From contig CAZNAD010000013.1 of NCBI GenBank assembly GCA_964571195.1, positions 1 to 63,994 of the forward strand: DNA of 63,994 nucleotides. Reading direction: 5' to 3'. Position 1 is the stretch's first letter; each line of letters starts with the position of its first letter. Of this stretch, positions 8,518 through 17,928 are shown piece after piece. The translations under genes and the position numbers were made by a program. The DNA is from PALSA-1006 sp964571195 (GTDB lineage: Bacteria; Pseudomonadota; Gammaproteobacteria; Burkholderiales; Gallionellaceae). The notes under the pieces are model-generated. The model had not been told where the DNA came from, searched no databases, and saw nothing but the letters and a program-made list of their open reading frames with translations.

Positions 8518-10435
8518 CCAGTGTGGAAACGTCTTGGGTGATCTCTTCCCCCTTGGCGATGGCACGTAGCAGACGGCGCATGATCTTGCCGGAGCGGGTC
8601 TTGGGCAGGTTTTCGCCGAAGCGGATCTCGTCCGGTTTTGCGATTGGGCCGATTTCTTTACCCACCCAGTTGCGCAACTCGTCGGCCAGTTTCTTGACCG
8701 CAGCGGCATCGGCCGGACGCGCACCCTTCAGCACCACGAAGGCGACAACAGCTTCGCCTTTGATCTCGTGTGGTTTACCCACCACAGCGGCTTCCGCCAC
8801 CAGCGGGTTGGCGACCAGCGCCGATTCGATCTCCATGGTGCCGAGACGGTGGCCGGAGACGTTCAGCACGTCGTCGATACGACCCATGATCCAGAAATAG
8901 CCGTCTTCGTCGCGGTGTGCGGAGTCGCCCGCCAGATAGGCACCCTTCATCTCTTCAGGGAAATAACCTTTCTTGTAACGCTCCGGGTCGCCCCAGATGG
9001 TGCGGATCTGCGAGGGGAAGGGCTTCTTGATGACGAGGAAACCGCCGTGCTGGTCGTGTACTTCGTCGCCAGCTTCATTGACGATGGTGGCCATGATGCC
9101 GGGCAGCGGCAGGGTACAGGTGCCCGGTTTGATCGGCATCGCACCGGGCAATGGGGCGATCATGTGGCTACCGGTCTCGGTCTGCCACCAGGTGTCCACG
9201 ATAGGGCAACGCGCGCCGCCGACGGTGTTGTAGTACCACATCCAGGCTTCCGGGTTGATCGGTTCACCCACCGAGCCCAGCAGGCGCAGCGAGGAGAGGT
9301 CGTATTGTTTGGGCAGATCGCCGCCGAGTTTGATCAGCGAACGAATCGCGGTCGGTGCGGTGTAGAAGGTGGTGACTTTGTGATCCTGGATCATTTTCCA
9401 GAAACGGCCTGCATCCGGGTAGGTCGGCACACCTTCGAACACGACCTGGGTCGCGCCGATGGCCAGCGGGCCATAAGCGACATAGCTGTGGCCGGTGATC
9501 CAGCCCACATCGGCGGTACACCAGAAGATGTCGGAAGGTTTGTAGTCGAACACCCATTTCAGCGAGACCATCGCGCCCAGCAGGTAGCCGCCGCTGGAGT
9601 GCTGCACGCCCTTGGGTTTGCCGGTGGAACCCGAGGTGTAGAGGATGAACAGGGGGTGTTCCGCGCCGACCCATTCTGGCTCGCAAGTGTTGCCTTGTCC
9701 GGCAATCACGTCGTGCCACCAGACATTGTTCTTGTTCCACTGCACTTCGCCTTTGGTGCGCTGATAAACGATGACGGTGTGCACACCTTCGCAGCCGCCC
9801 ATGGTCAGCGCTTCATCGACGGCGGGTTTCAGCGCCATCGCTTTGCCGCCCCGGAACTGGCCGTCGGAAGTGATCACCGCTACGGCCTGCGCGTCGGTGA
9901 TGCGCTCATGGAGGCTCTTGGAAGAGAAGCCGCCGAACACCACGGAATGGATCGCGCCGATACGGGCGCAGGCTTGCATGGCGACTACCGCTTCGATGCT
10001 CATCGGCATGTAGATGACGACGCGGTCGCCTTTTTTGATGCCGCGCACCTTCAGGCCGTTGGCGAACTGGCACACGCGGGCATGCAGGTCGCGGTAATTG
10101 ATCTTGGTGACCGTGCCATCATCGGCTTCGAAGATGATGGCGGTTTTGTCGCCCTGGCTGACCAGATGTTTGTCCAGACAGTTGTATGAAACGTTCAGCT
10201 GACCGTCTTCGAACCATTTATAGAACGGCGCGTTGCTTTCGTCCAGAATCTTGGTGAATGGCGTCTTCCATTGGACGAGCTCGCGTGCCAGCTTTGCCCA
10301 ATAACCCTGATAGTCGTCCTGAGCGGCCTTGACCATCGCCTGATAAGCGGCCATGCCGGAGACATTGGCCTGTGCCACGAAGGCCTCGGTGGGTTTAAAG
10401 ACACGGGTTTCGTTCAGGGTGGATTCGATGGACAT
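8474..10435 (-). CDS. acs: Acetyl-CoA synthetase (AMP-forming)
   Basis: A 653-residue full-length enzyme that activates acetate to acetyl-CoA through acetyl-AMP. It carries the adenylate-forming signature YTSGSTGKPKGVQHSSGGYL, the TWWQTETGSHM block, the hinge region YLAGDSAHRDEDGYFWIMGR, and near the C terminus KTRSGKIMRRLLR. The lysine of the last motif is the catalytic residue that is acetylated in relatives. The start MSIESTLNETRVFKP fits the family and is preceded by GGAGAC. The 3' end is duplicated just downstream (8367-8406). It is followed in the same direction, upstream at 10500-11711, by an HD-GYP gene with a 64-base gap, so the two could share a transcript. Confidence 0.97.
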   Translation of the reverse strand: MSIESTLNETRVFKPTEAFVAQANVSGMAAYQAMVKAAQDDYQGYWAKLARELVQWKTPFTKILDESNAPFYKWFEDGQLNVSYNCLDKHLVSQGDKTAIIFEADDGTVTKINYRDLHARVCQFANGLKVRGIKKGDRVVIYMPMSIEAVVAMQACARIGAIHSVVFGGFSSKSLHERITDAQAVAVITSDGQFRGGKAMALKPAVDEALTMGGCEGVHTVIVYQRTKGEVQWNKNNVWWHDVIAGQGNTCEPEWVGAEHPLFILYTSGSTGKPKGVQHSSGGYLLGAMVSLKWVFDYKPSDIFWCTADVGWITGHSYVAYGPLAIGATQVVFEGVPTYPDAGRFWKMIQDHKVTTFYTAPTAIRSLIKLGGDLPKQYDLSSLRLLGSVGEPINPEAWMWYYNTVGGARCPIVDTWWQTETGSHMIAPLPGAMPIKPGTCTLPLPGIMATIVNEAGDEVHDQHGGFLVIKKPFPSQIRTIWGDPERYKKGYFPEEMKGAYLAGDSAHRDEDGYFWIMGRIDDVLNVSGHRLGTMEIESALVANPLVAEAAVVGKPHEIKGEAVVAFVVLKGARPADAAAVKKLADELRNWVGKEIGPIAKPDEIRFGENLPKTRSGKIMRRLLRAIAKGEEITQDVSTLENPAILEQLKEVIK

Positions 10436-10499
10436 ACAGTCTCCTCTGTTCTGTTTATCGGGTTGACGGGATAGGGGGCAACATCAAGATAGGCATTGC

Positions 10500-11711
10500 T
10501 CAAAAGCCGTTGAGTTGTCTCAGGTCGAAGCCCCATTTTTCTGCCTGCTCGACGTTGGCGATGGCGTCGGTCGCTTTTGCGAGGTTCAATATTTCCGGCA
10601 TGATGGGTTCGTTCGATTTGGTCGAGAAAAACACTTTCACAATCGGCGTGAGCAGGCTGTTCTCGGTCTGCTCGACGACTATAGCGAGTCTTCCTGACTT
10701 GAGCCTTACTAAAGTGCCGGAAGGGTAGATACCGATGGTCTTGACGAAGGCATGGAAGATACGTTCGTCGAAGTGACCATTCTTCCATTCGGCCATCTTG
10801 CGCAGCGCTTCAGCGGGTTCCCAGCCCGCCTTGTAACAGCGGTTGGAGGTGAGCGCGTCGTAGACGTCACATACCGCCCCCATGCGGGCGAACAGGGTGA
10901 GAGCCTCGCCCGAAATTTTTTCGGGATAGCCGGTACCGTCTACCCGCTCGTGGTGGTGCAGAACCACATCCAGCGCAGCGGGGTTCGCATCCGAGACATT
11001 TAACACTTCCCAGCCCTTGCGCGGATGGTTCTTGATGATATCGAACTCCTCGTCGGTCAGTTTGCCGGGCTTGTTGAGCACGCCGTCTGGAATCATCATC
11101 TTGCCCACGTCGTGCAACAGACCAGCCATCCCGGCATCTTTGATATCTGCGGCGGATAGCCCCAGTTGTTTACCGAGTGCGATCATCAGCGCACAGACGG
11201 CGACGGAATGCAGATAGGTGTAATCGTCTTTGTTTTTCAGGCGGGAGATGTTCAGGAAAGCCTCGGGATTGCGCGAAACGGACTGGTTGATCTCGTCCAC
11301 CAGTGGTTCGGCACCGGAGACATTGATCGCGTTTCCCATACGAGCCTCGTGGAACATCGAGGTCACGGCGGCTTTGCTCTTTTCCTGTAGCTTGCGCGCA
11401 CGCGAGATTTCTTCCTGTATGGGGACGCGAACCTCTGTCTTGATCTCGCTTTTTGCGGCCTTGGTCAGTTCAGCTTCGACTTTCTTCTGCTCTTCCTCGG
11501 CAGTGGCGACCTCGACATCGGCAGAGACGTCAAGGCCAAGTGCTGTATCGATCCAGACCTCCTGCAAGCCGCAGGTTTGCAGGGTACGCAGATCGTTGGG
11601 GTCGGCCAGTTCGAACGATTTTTTCCAGAAGGGATGATCCATCCAGCTGCCGCAAAGCTCCTGAACGAACATCCCGATGCGCAAGTCACGAACATGGATC
11701 TTTTTCAGCAT
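10500..11711 (-). CDS. HD-GYP domain protein with DUF3391 N terminus (second paralogue)
   Basis: A 403-residue putative cyclic-di-GMP phosphodiesterase, paralogous to the product at 4196-5398. The DUF3391 part begins IHVRDLRIGMFVQELCG. A charged alpha-helical stretch follows (AEEEQKKVEAELTKAAKSEI), probably a coiled-coil linker. The HD-GYP domain shows HSVAVCALMIALGK, LLHDVGKMMIPDGVLNKPG and HHERVDGTGYPEKI. No membrane segment is seen. The start ATG at 11711 gives the same N terminus as its paralogue. Its position between acs and the hybrid kinase suggests a role in the same second-messenger network, but no specific partner is evident. Confidence 0.88.
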   Translation of the reverse strand: MLKKIHVRDLRIGMFVQELCGSWMDHPFWKKSFELADPNDLRTLQTCGLQEVWIDTALGLDVSADVEVATAEEEQKKVEAELTKAAKSEIKTEVRVPIQEEISRARKLQEKSKAAVTSMFHEARMGNAINVSGAEPLVDEINQSVSRNPEAFLNISRLKNKDDYTYLHSVAVCALMIALGKQLGLSAADIKDAGMAGLLHDVGKMMIPDGVLNKPGKLTDEEFDIIKNHPRKGWEVLNVSDANPAALDVVLHHHERVDGTGYPEKISGEALTLFARMGAVCDVYDALTSNRCYKAGWEPAEALRKMAEWKNGHFDERIFHAFVKTIGIYPSGTLVRLKSGRLAIVVEQTENSLLTPIVKVFFSTKSNEPIMPEILNLAKATDAIANVEQAEKWGFDLRQLNGF

Positions 11712-11807
11712 GATTGAAAATTACCGGAAAAATTTGCAAATTTGAATCCGCGCACCGTGAGATATCTTTAATTTACACTTTATCGATATGCATCCCGATG
11801 CATAGTC

Positions 11808-14800
11808 TTATCCATTGTCATGCAAATGCATCTTCAATGTCACCGCCAATCTATCCATTGATTGTTTGAGAATTGCATATTGGCGGGCACTATCAGTAGC
11901 GCCCATCTCGATATTCTCAGCTATGTCTGCAATCTCGGAGACAGCAAAAACCGACAACATGCCTTTGATGGTATGTGCATAGTGTCGCATATTTTTGGTA
12001 TCTTGCTGTGCGATAGCTGTTCCGAGTTTTTCGATATGGCGCGGATAATCTTCCAGATAGATATTTACGATCTCCCGAAACAGCACATGATCGTTATCCA
12101 TCATCCCTAATGCTCTCTCAAGATTAAAATCAAACGGATTTTTCTCACTATTTACTGAGGAATCTAGGTCGTCTTTCTTAATCTTTTCCAGCTCCAACCA
12201 GAGTGCATTGGTATCAATCGGCTTGGAAAGATAAGCATCCATTCCAGCAGCCAAACACTCTTCGCGGCTGCCTTCCATGACATGGGCGGTCAAACCAATG
12301 ATCGGAATATGCCCGCCAGACTGCTGCTCCGCATTACGTATCTTCTCCGTTGCGGCATAACCATTCATCTCTGGCATATCAACATCCATCAGGATCAGAT
12401 CGAAACTCCCTGCCAGCCAGTGATTCACTGCTTCAACACCATTTTCTGCGATCATCACGCGATGGCCGAAACGCTCCAACAATCTGACCGCCAGAGTTTG
12501 ATTTATATTGTTGTCTTCCGCCAACAGGATATTCAAACTGAGCTTACTCCGCTTGACGTGATTACGAACTGGCGTATTTTCAGCCTCAAGCAGACCGAGC
12601 GTACTCATGATGGAATCCAATAAGTCAGACTGGGAATAAGGCTTGAGTAGATACGCCAGTCCCCCTGTTTGACGGTAGCGTTCCACTTCTTTACGCTGTC
12701 CTTCGGATGTCAGCATCATGATGACGGATACGTTCGGCTCGTTTTGTTTGCCCAATACATCGATCAACTCAAAACCATCCATGTCTGGCATCTGGCTATC
12801 GATCAAAAGTAGTCGATAAGGCTGACCTTGCGATTCGGCCTGCTTCAGTTCTGCAATAGCCTGCTGTCCACTGGCTACTGCACGAGGGCTCATCTTCCAG
12901 CGACTCAGCAATTCGACAGCCAAATCGCGGCTGGCCATGTTGTCGTCGACGACAAGTACCTGCATTCCCGCAAACTGTTCGATTTTGGTAGACATGTCAC
13001 CGGTAGTAGTGGCACTTTCCAAATCAATGACGATGTGGAAGACGCTACCCTTTCCAACTTCGCTTTCCAGCCAGATACAGCCTTTCATCAATTCGACCAA
13101 TCGGGTTGAGATAGTAAGACCCAAGCCTGTTCCACCATATTTTCGGGTGGTCGATGTATCGGCCTGTGAAAATGACTCAAAGATCTCTTGGAATTTATCC
13201 TCGGGGATGCCGATACCCGTGTCCCGCACACTGATATGGAGACTGACCTTTCCGTGCGAAAGCGGCGGCTCGACCTTCTCCGCTTTGACGACAATCTCGC
13301 CCCGGTGAGTGAATTTAATGGCATTCCCAAGAAGGTTGACCACGATCTGGCGTATTCGCCCAGGATCTCCGATAAGGGTCTCCGGTATATCCGGTGCGAT
13401 ATCCAGCAATAGCTCCAGTCCCTTCTGGTGCGCTCTCAATGCAATTGAACGTGCGGTCTGCGACAACATATTTTGTAAATTGAATTCGACCGCATCGATA
13501 GTCATCTTTCCGGCTTCTATTTTGGAGAAGTCGAGTATGTCGTTGACAATCGCAAGCAATGCATCGGCAGAAGATTTAACCAAACCGAGATATTCCCTTT
13601 GCTCCGCATTCAATTCGGTATCGAGCGCCAGTTCCGTCATGCCGATGATTCCATTCATTGGAGTGCGAATCTCATGACTCATATTGGCAAGGAAGTCACT
13701 TTTTGCTCTGCTCGCTTCTTCGGCAGCCTCCTTTGCCTCCCGCATGGCCTGTTCGGCCTGTTTGCGCGAGGTGATGTCCTGAAAGGCGACCACCGCACCC
13801 TGATATTCACCTTCATCAAATACCCCCTGCGACACGACTGCCACGGGGAACACCTGTCCGCTCCGCGTGACAAATACTTCGTCGTCAGTGAATATGCGCT
13901 GGCCGGTTCGAGTCATCTTTCCAATCGGACACTCCTCGGCAGACAGGGGGTGTCCGTCGGCAGTCTGCGTATGGATAGTGTCGTGAACCGGCTTGCCCAG
14001 GAATTCCTGCCTGTCCCAGCCCAGCAATCTTTCTGCCTCGCTGTTCATATACGTGCAGCGCCCATCGGCATCTTGCACATATATCCCTTCACCCAATGTC
14101 TCAATGATCCGCTCGTAAAAATCCCGTTGCTTCTGCATTTCTGCATCAAGCTTCTTGCGTTCGGTGATATCGGTACGGATGGAGACGTAATGCAGGGGTT
14201 TTCCGCTTTCATCCATGAACGGGACGATGGTCGACTTTACCCAATACAACTTTCCATCCTTTGCCCGATTGCACACCTCGCCTTGCCAGACTTGGCCCTT
14301 GCCGATGGTCTGCCACATCTCCTTGAAGAAGGACGCAGGATGAACCCCGGAATTAAGTAAACGGTGATCCTGTCCCAGCAATTCCTCGCGACTGTATTGA
14401 CTGATTTCGCTGAACTTGTCGTTTGTGTAGGTGATGCGGCCACTCCGGTCTGCGATACTGACGATGGAATGTTGATCCAGCGCGAATTTTTGGAATTCAA
14501 GTTCGGCAAGCGATTTGCCAAGTTCATCGCGGGCCTTATTGACCCGGATTAATGAATATCCACCGTAAACCAGCCCGGACAGTGCGAACAACATCAGCCA
14601 GAAGCGGTAATAGTTCGCCTCATGCTCGATCTTCTCGAAAAGAGCGTTGTTCAGATCGAACACCTCATGGCCCAATTGGCTTGTGGCTGAATGCATGATC
14701 TTTTCGACAGTCCGGTCTGTCTCGTCTTTGAATGCCAGTGAAATTCCCGCATGCAGCGTCAATGCGGCAATTTGCTGGCGTGTTTGAGCCGGATATCGCT

Positions 14801-15359
14801 CCTTTCGGATAGCCAGCTTGCTTATGGAATCGAGGATCGCGCTTCTAACGGCTTCCGACGGATTCAACTGGTAAATCAGCATCTGCTCGAGTAATTGTTC
14901 CTGTACCTCGACATTCAGGAACCGATCATGAGAGTGTTTTATTAATTGTTCGACGGCAACTGGAAAATATCGAACCGAGTTTCTTAGCACTGCGTTTTGG
15001 GATTTAAACTCGTTCAGCAACTCGTCCTTCTCTGCTCGCGCAAGAAGATATTGGTTGAAACGAGTAGGCAACTCGCTCGGGCCGCTGACAAAGAGGTCTG
15101 GACGAGATGCCTGAAGCTCGGCGATGACTTTCATTATCGTTTGCTGTGTCGATACGATAGGATCGTAGTTGTTCAATGAACCCATCCGTGCTTGCAGTAC
15201 GAACTTGTTCAGCATCTCGTCCAAATGTTTCAACTGGCGCAACTGTGAGCTGATCCACACCTGCTGGTTGGCATCGACTGAGGCTGAGCGGTAGTACAGG
15301 AAGGTGAGTACGGAAGCCAGCAACGCCCAGCCGATGATTCTGACTGCATATTTCTTCAT
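11808..15359 (-). CDS. Hybrid sensor kinase: periplasmic helical sensor, two PAS, two receivers, HPt
   Basis: An 1183-residue phosphorelay protein. Domain order: membrane helix near residues 8-26; an all-helical periplasmic region to about 250 that resembles the DAHL sensor class; a second helix (FWLMLFALSGLVYGGYSL); PAS one (ALDQHSIVSIADRSGRITYT); PAS two (ERIIETLGEGIYVQDADG); histidine kinase with MSHEIRTPMNGIIG; ATPase with DTGIGIPEDK and GGTGLGLTIS; receiver one (VLVVDDNMAS, LLIDSQMPDMDG); receiver two (ILLAEDNNIN, LILMDVDMPEMNG); and a C-terminal HPt domain with AHTIKGMLSVF. Its start overlaps the end of the di-heme peroxidase gene by four bases, so the two are translationally coupled. 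That makes a redox or peroxide-linked signal plausible, though this is inference. Confidence 0.92.
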   Translation of the reverse strand: MKKYAVRIIGWALLASVLTFLYYRSASVDANQQVWISSQLRQLKHLDEMLNKFVLQARMGSLNNYDPIVSTQQTIMKVIAELQASRPDLFVSGPSELPTRFNQYLLARAEKDELLNEFKSQNAVLRNSVRYFPVAVEQLIKHSHDRFLNVEVQEQLLEQMLIYQLNPSEAVRSAILDSISKLAIRKERYPAQTRQQIAALTLHAGISLAFKDETDRTVEKIMHSATSQLGHEVFDLNNALFEKIEHEANYYRFWLMLFALSGLVYGGYSLIRVNKARDELGKSLAELEFQKFALDQHSIVSIADRSGRITYTNDKFSEISQYSREELLGQDHRLLNSGVHPASFFKEMWQTIGKGQVWQGEVCNRAKDGKLYWVKSTIVPFMDESGKPLHYVSIRTDITERKKLDAEMQKQRDFYERIIETLGEGIYVQDADGRCTYMNSEAERLLGWDRQEFLGKPVHDTIHTQTADGHPLSAEECPIGKMTRTGQRIFTDDEVFVTRSGQVFPVAVVSQGVFDEGEYQGAVVAFQDITSRKQAEQAMREAKEAAEEASRAKSDFLANMSHEIRTPMNGIIGMTELALDTELNAEQREYLGLVKSSADALLAIVNDILDFSKIEAGKMTIDAVEFNLQNMLSQTARSIALRAHQKGLELLLDIAPDIPETLIGDPGRIRQIVVNLLGNAIKFTHRGEIVVKAEKVEPPLSHGKVSLHISVRDTGIGIPEDKFQEIFESFSQADTSTTRKYGGTGLGLTISTRLVELMKGCIWLESEVGKGSVFHIVIDLESATTTGDMSTKIEQFAGMQVLVVDDNMASRDLAVELLSRWKMSPRAVASGQQAIAELKQAESQGQPYRLLLIDSQMPDMDGFELIDVLGKQNEPNVSVIMMLTSEGQRKEVERYRQTGGLAYLLKPYSQSDLLDSIMSTLGLLEAENTPVRNHVKRSKLSLNILLAEDNNINQTLAVRLLERFGHRVMIAENGVEAVNHWLAGSFDLILMDVDMPEMNGYAATEKIRNAEQQSGGHIPIIGLTAHVMEGSREECLAAGMDAYLSKPIDTNALWLELEKIKKDDLDSSVNSEKNPFDFNLERALGMMDNDHVLFREIVNIYLEDYPRHIEKLGTAIAQQDTKNMRHYAHTIKGMLSVFAVSEIADIAENIEMGATDSARQYAILKQSMDRLAVTLKMHLHDNG

Positions 15360-16390
15360 AATTCTTTTCCGTCATATTTCCCGTTAAGGGATTTCAGGAA
15401 GAGCACGATGTCTTGCAGATCGTTTTCCGGCATGGTCCGCCCCAGCTGATATTTGGCCATCACCCGTACCGCTTCGGACAGATCGCTCACGCTACCGTCA
15501 TGAAAATAGGGGGCAGTCCTGTCCACGTTGCGCAAGCTGGGCACGCGGAAGTAATAACGGTCAGCTTCCCTTTGCGTCACATTGAATCGGCCCTGATCTG
15601 CTTGTGTGATATTTCCCCGGTCTCCGAAATAATCTGCCATCATTCCCATCCGCTCGAACATGTTTCCGCCGAGATTGATACCCTGATGGCAGGCGATACA
15701 ACCGTAGCTCTGGAAAAGTTGATATCCCGATTTTTCTGCCTCGGAAAGCGCCAACGGCTCCCCCTTCAAATATCGGTCAAACCTGGAGTTTGGAGTGACG
15801 AGCGAACGCTCAAAGGTGGCGATCGCATCCTTGATGTTCGTGATTGTGATGCCATCACCGTAAAGGACGGCAAAAAGTTCTTTATAGTGCTGATCCTGTT
15901 GCAGCTTCCCTATAACCTTGGGCCAGGTCGAGGCCATTTCTTTAGGATTGTTCACTGGGCCGTCAATTTGAGATTCCAGGGTAGCAGCCCGTCCATCCCA
16001 GAACTGGACGAAATTGAAGCCGCTGTTAAAAACAGTGGGGGCATTGATGCCGCCTTCCTCCCCGTTTACCCCTTTTGAATGCTGGTGATCGTCATCGCCC
16101 CCGGAAGCCAATATATGGCATGACGCACAAGAGACCGTATCGTCACCGGATAGCCGCACGTCATGAAAAAGACTTTTTCCCAGTGCTACCTTGCGTGGGT
16201 CGAAACTCAGCTTGTCCGGCAATGGTTGGGTCACAGCCATGCTCAGGGGTGTCTGATTTGGTATTTTTTCGCTAACTGACGGTGAATATTTAGAACTGGC
16301 CTGCGGCCACATAAAGACGACCGCCAGCAAGGCGATTACGAACACCAGCGCTATGGCCAGCATACGAACAGAATGACTGAATATTTTCAC
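15356..16390 (-). CDS. Di-heme cytochrome c peroxidase / MauG family, membrane-anchored
   Basis: A 344-residue periplasmic di-heme protein. An N-terminal hydrophobic segment (MLAIALVFVIALLAVVFMW) serves as signal or anchor. Two heme-binding motifs are present, CASCH (in VSCASCHILASGG) and CIACH (in YGCIACHQGINLGG). The family blocks KVALGKSLFHDVRLSGDDT, INAPTVFNSGFNFVQFWDGRA and VPSLRNVDRTAPYFHDGSV also appear. Members either reduce hydrogen peroxide with electrons from a small cytochrome or catalyse other high-valent heme chemistry; I cannot tell which. The stop codon overlaps the start of the hybrid kinase gene (ATGA), an unusual pairing that suggests the peroxidase works with, or is sensed by, that kinase. 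Confidence 0.9.
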   Translation of the reverse strand: MKIFSHSVRMLAIALVFVIALLAVVFMWPQASSKYSPSVSEKIPNQTPLSMAVTQPLPDKLSFDPRKVALGKSLFHDVRLSGDDTVSCASCHILASGGDDDHQHSKGVNGEEGGINAPTVFNSGFNFVQFWDGRAATLESQIDGPVNNPKEMASTWPKVIGKLQQDQHYKELFAVLYGDGITITNIKDAIATFERSLVTPNSRFDRYLKGEPLALSEAEKSGYQLFQSYGCIACHQGINLGGNMFERMGMMADYFGDRGNITQADQGRFNVTQREADRYYFRVPSLRNVDRTAPYFHDGSVSDLSEAVRVMAKYQLGRTMPENDLQDIVLFLKSLNGKYDGKEL

Positions 16391-16441
16391 GGACGGATTC
16401 CCTGTCGCAAGCGGTATGAATACTCATCAACCGGAATATCG

Positions 16442-17473
16442 TTAATCGATGAATTCCTGCTTAATTTTGAGAATTTCATTCATGTCACATAGAAGTGCGG
16501 TTACACATTCTGGATCAAAATGTGTCCCCGCGCCGTCCTTTATAAGCTGGATCGCAGTATCCATATCCCAAGCTTTTTTGTAGGGACGTTCGGATGTCAA
16601 TGCATCAAAAACATCTGCCACGGCGACGATTCTGCCGAACAAAGGGATATCTTCCCCCTTTATTCCACGAGGATAGCCACTACCGTCGAATTTCTCGTGA
16701 TGCGTATGGGCGATCTCTGCCGCGATCTTGAGTAATGCGGAACTGCCAGTATTTAACACTTCATGCCCAATCACAGCATGTTGTTTCATAACGGCGAATT
16801 CCTCCGGTGTCAGTCTGCCCGGTTTGAGTAGTATCACGTCCGGTATGGCCACTTTGCCGATATCATGCATCGGAGCCGCTTCCAGCAAGAGCTGTTGCTG
16901 CTCGGCGGGAAGACTCAGGCGAGCGGCGATCATCTTCGAATAGTGTGCCATCCTTTGAATATGCGATCCGGTTTCTGGGTCGCGGTATTCCGCCGCTTTG
17001 GCGAGGCAGAAAATCGTTTCTTGTTCTCGCTCAACGATCAACGCCGTTGCCTTCCGAACTTCATCGGCTAACCATGAGGCATGGTCGGACAGCTTCTTAT
17101 GGCTCTGGCGTATCGCCAACATGTTTTTTGTTCGAACTAGGAACTCAGTGTTATCAAGCGGCTTATTCAAGAAATCAGTCACACCATTACCAAGTGCCTC
17201 GTGACGAATGTTTGTTTCATGATTGGCGGTAACCATTAAGACAGGTATTTCTTCCCGATCAGGGATGCTTCGCAAGCTCTTGGTGAATTCGATGCCATTC
17301 ATTTCCGGCATCATGAAATCGACCACCACCAGATCGGGCTCATTAACCTTGCACCATTCGATGGCTAGTAAGGGGTCAAGAAAGCTGATCGGCTCGCAAT
17401 CTGGCAGTTTGCTGATGAGATGTTTGAACAGTGCGACATTGATCTGAGCATCATCTATGACCAAAACTTTCAT
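16442..17473 (-). CDS. Response regulator with HD-GYP output (RpfG-like)
   Basis: A 343-residue protein combining a receiver with a cyclic-di-GMP phosphodiesterase domain. The receiver has VLVIDDAQIN, the phospho-acceptor in VVVDFMMPEMNG, and Lys in LNKPLDN. The output domain carries MAHYSKMIA, APMHDIGKVAIPDVILLKPG and HHEKFDGSGYPRGI, the full HD-GYP signature. Two in-frame ATGs occur six bases apart. The AAGGG Shine-Dalgarno directly abuts the first (17479), so the second (17473) has the proper spacing and is chosen. It lies 51 bases upstream of the peroxidase-kinase pair on the same strand, so the three genes probably form one operon and the hybrid kinase may phosphorylate this regulator. 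Confidence 0.9.
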   Translation of the reverse strand: MKVLVIDDAQINVALFKHLISKLPDCEPISFLDPLLAIEWCKVNEPDLVVVDFMMPEMNGIEFTKSLRSIPDREEIPVLMVTANHETNIRHEALGNGVTDFLNKPLDNTEFLVRTKNMLAIRQSHKKLSDHASWLADEVRKATALIVEREQETIFCLAKAAEYRDPETGSHIQRMAHYSKMIAARLSLPAEQQQLLLEAAPMHDIGKVAIPDVILLKPGRLTPEEFAVMKQHAVIGHEVLNTGSSALLKIAAEIAHTHHEKFDGSGYPRGIKGEDIPLFGRIVAVADVFDALTSERPYKKAWDMDTAIQLIKDGAGTHFDPECVTALLCDMNEILKIKQEFID

Positions 17474-17552
17474 TCTCATCCCTTAGGGTAATTATGTCGT
17501 CGAATCGGGCAAAAATCTTGGCACTAACGCGATGATTATAACCAAACCGGCT

Positions 17553-17807
17553 TTAGCCGAAGCGCAGTTTCATGAATAGTACCGTACCCGCCAGACAGAC
17601 CGTGATGCTGTTGGCGATGATGATGGGCCAAGAGCCAAGCAGGATGCCGTATAACAGCCACAGCGCGACGCCGCAGGTGAAAGCGACATACATACCCAGC
17701 GAGATATCATGGGTATGGCGGGTCTTCCATATCTGCCATACCTGCGGAATGAAAGCCGTGGTGGTGAGGGTGGCAGCGACACTGCCGATGAGATCGAGCG
17801 ATTGCAT
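17553..17807 (-). CDS. SemiSWEET-type small transporter
   Basis: An 84-residue membrane protein with three predicted helices, the size of a bacterial SemiSWEET half-transporter that works as a dimer. The PQ-loop signature is visible in TTTAFIPQVWQIWKTRHTHDISLGMY, of which FIPQVWQIWKTR is the core. The third helix is IIANSITVCLAGTVLFMKL. Relatives move sugars or small metabolites along their gradient; the substrate here is unknown. The gene lies downstream of the LysR-type regulator on the same strand with a 121-base gap. Confidence 0.85.
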   Translation of the reverse strand: MQSLDLIGSVAATLTTTAFIPQVWQIWKTRHTHDISLGMYVAFTCGVALWLLYGILLGSWPIIIANSITVCLAGTVLFMKLRFG

Positions 17808-17928
17808 GGTTAACCTGATGATAGGGGCGATTGTGCTGAGTGGCCGGAAGTTACAGCGGATGTGGATAGATTACCACTGAAAAGAAGAAAGTTGCACACG
17901 TCGTCGCAAGCGGATGTGCCCCGTGTCC

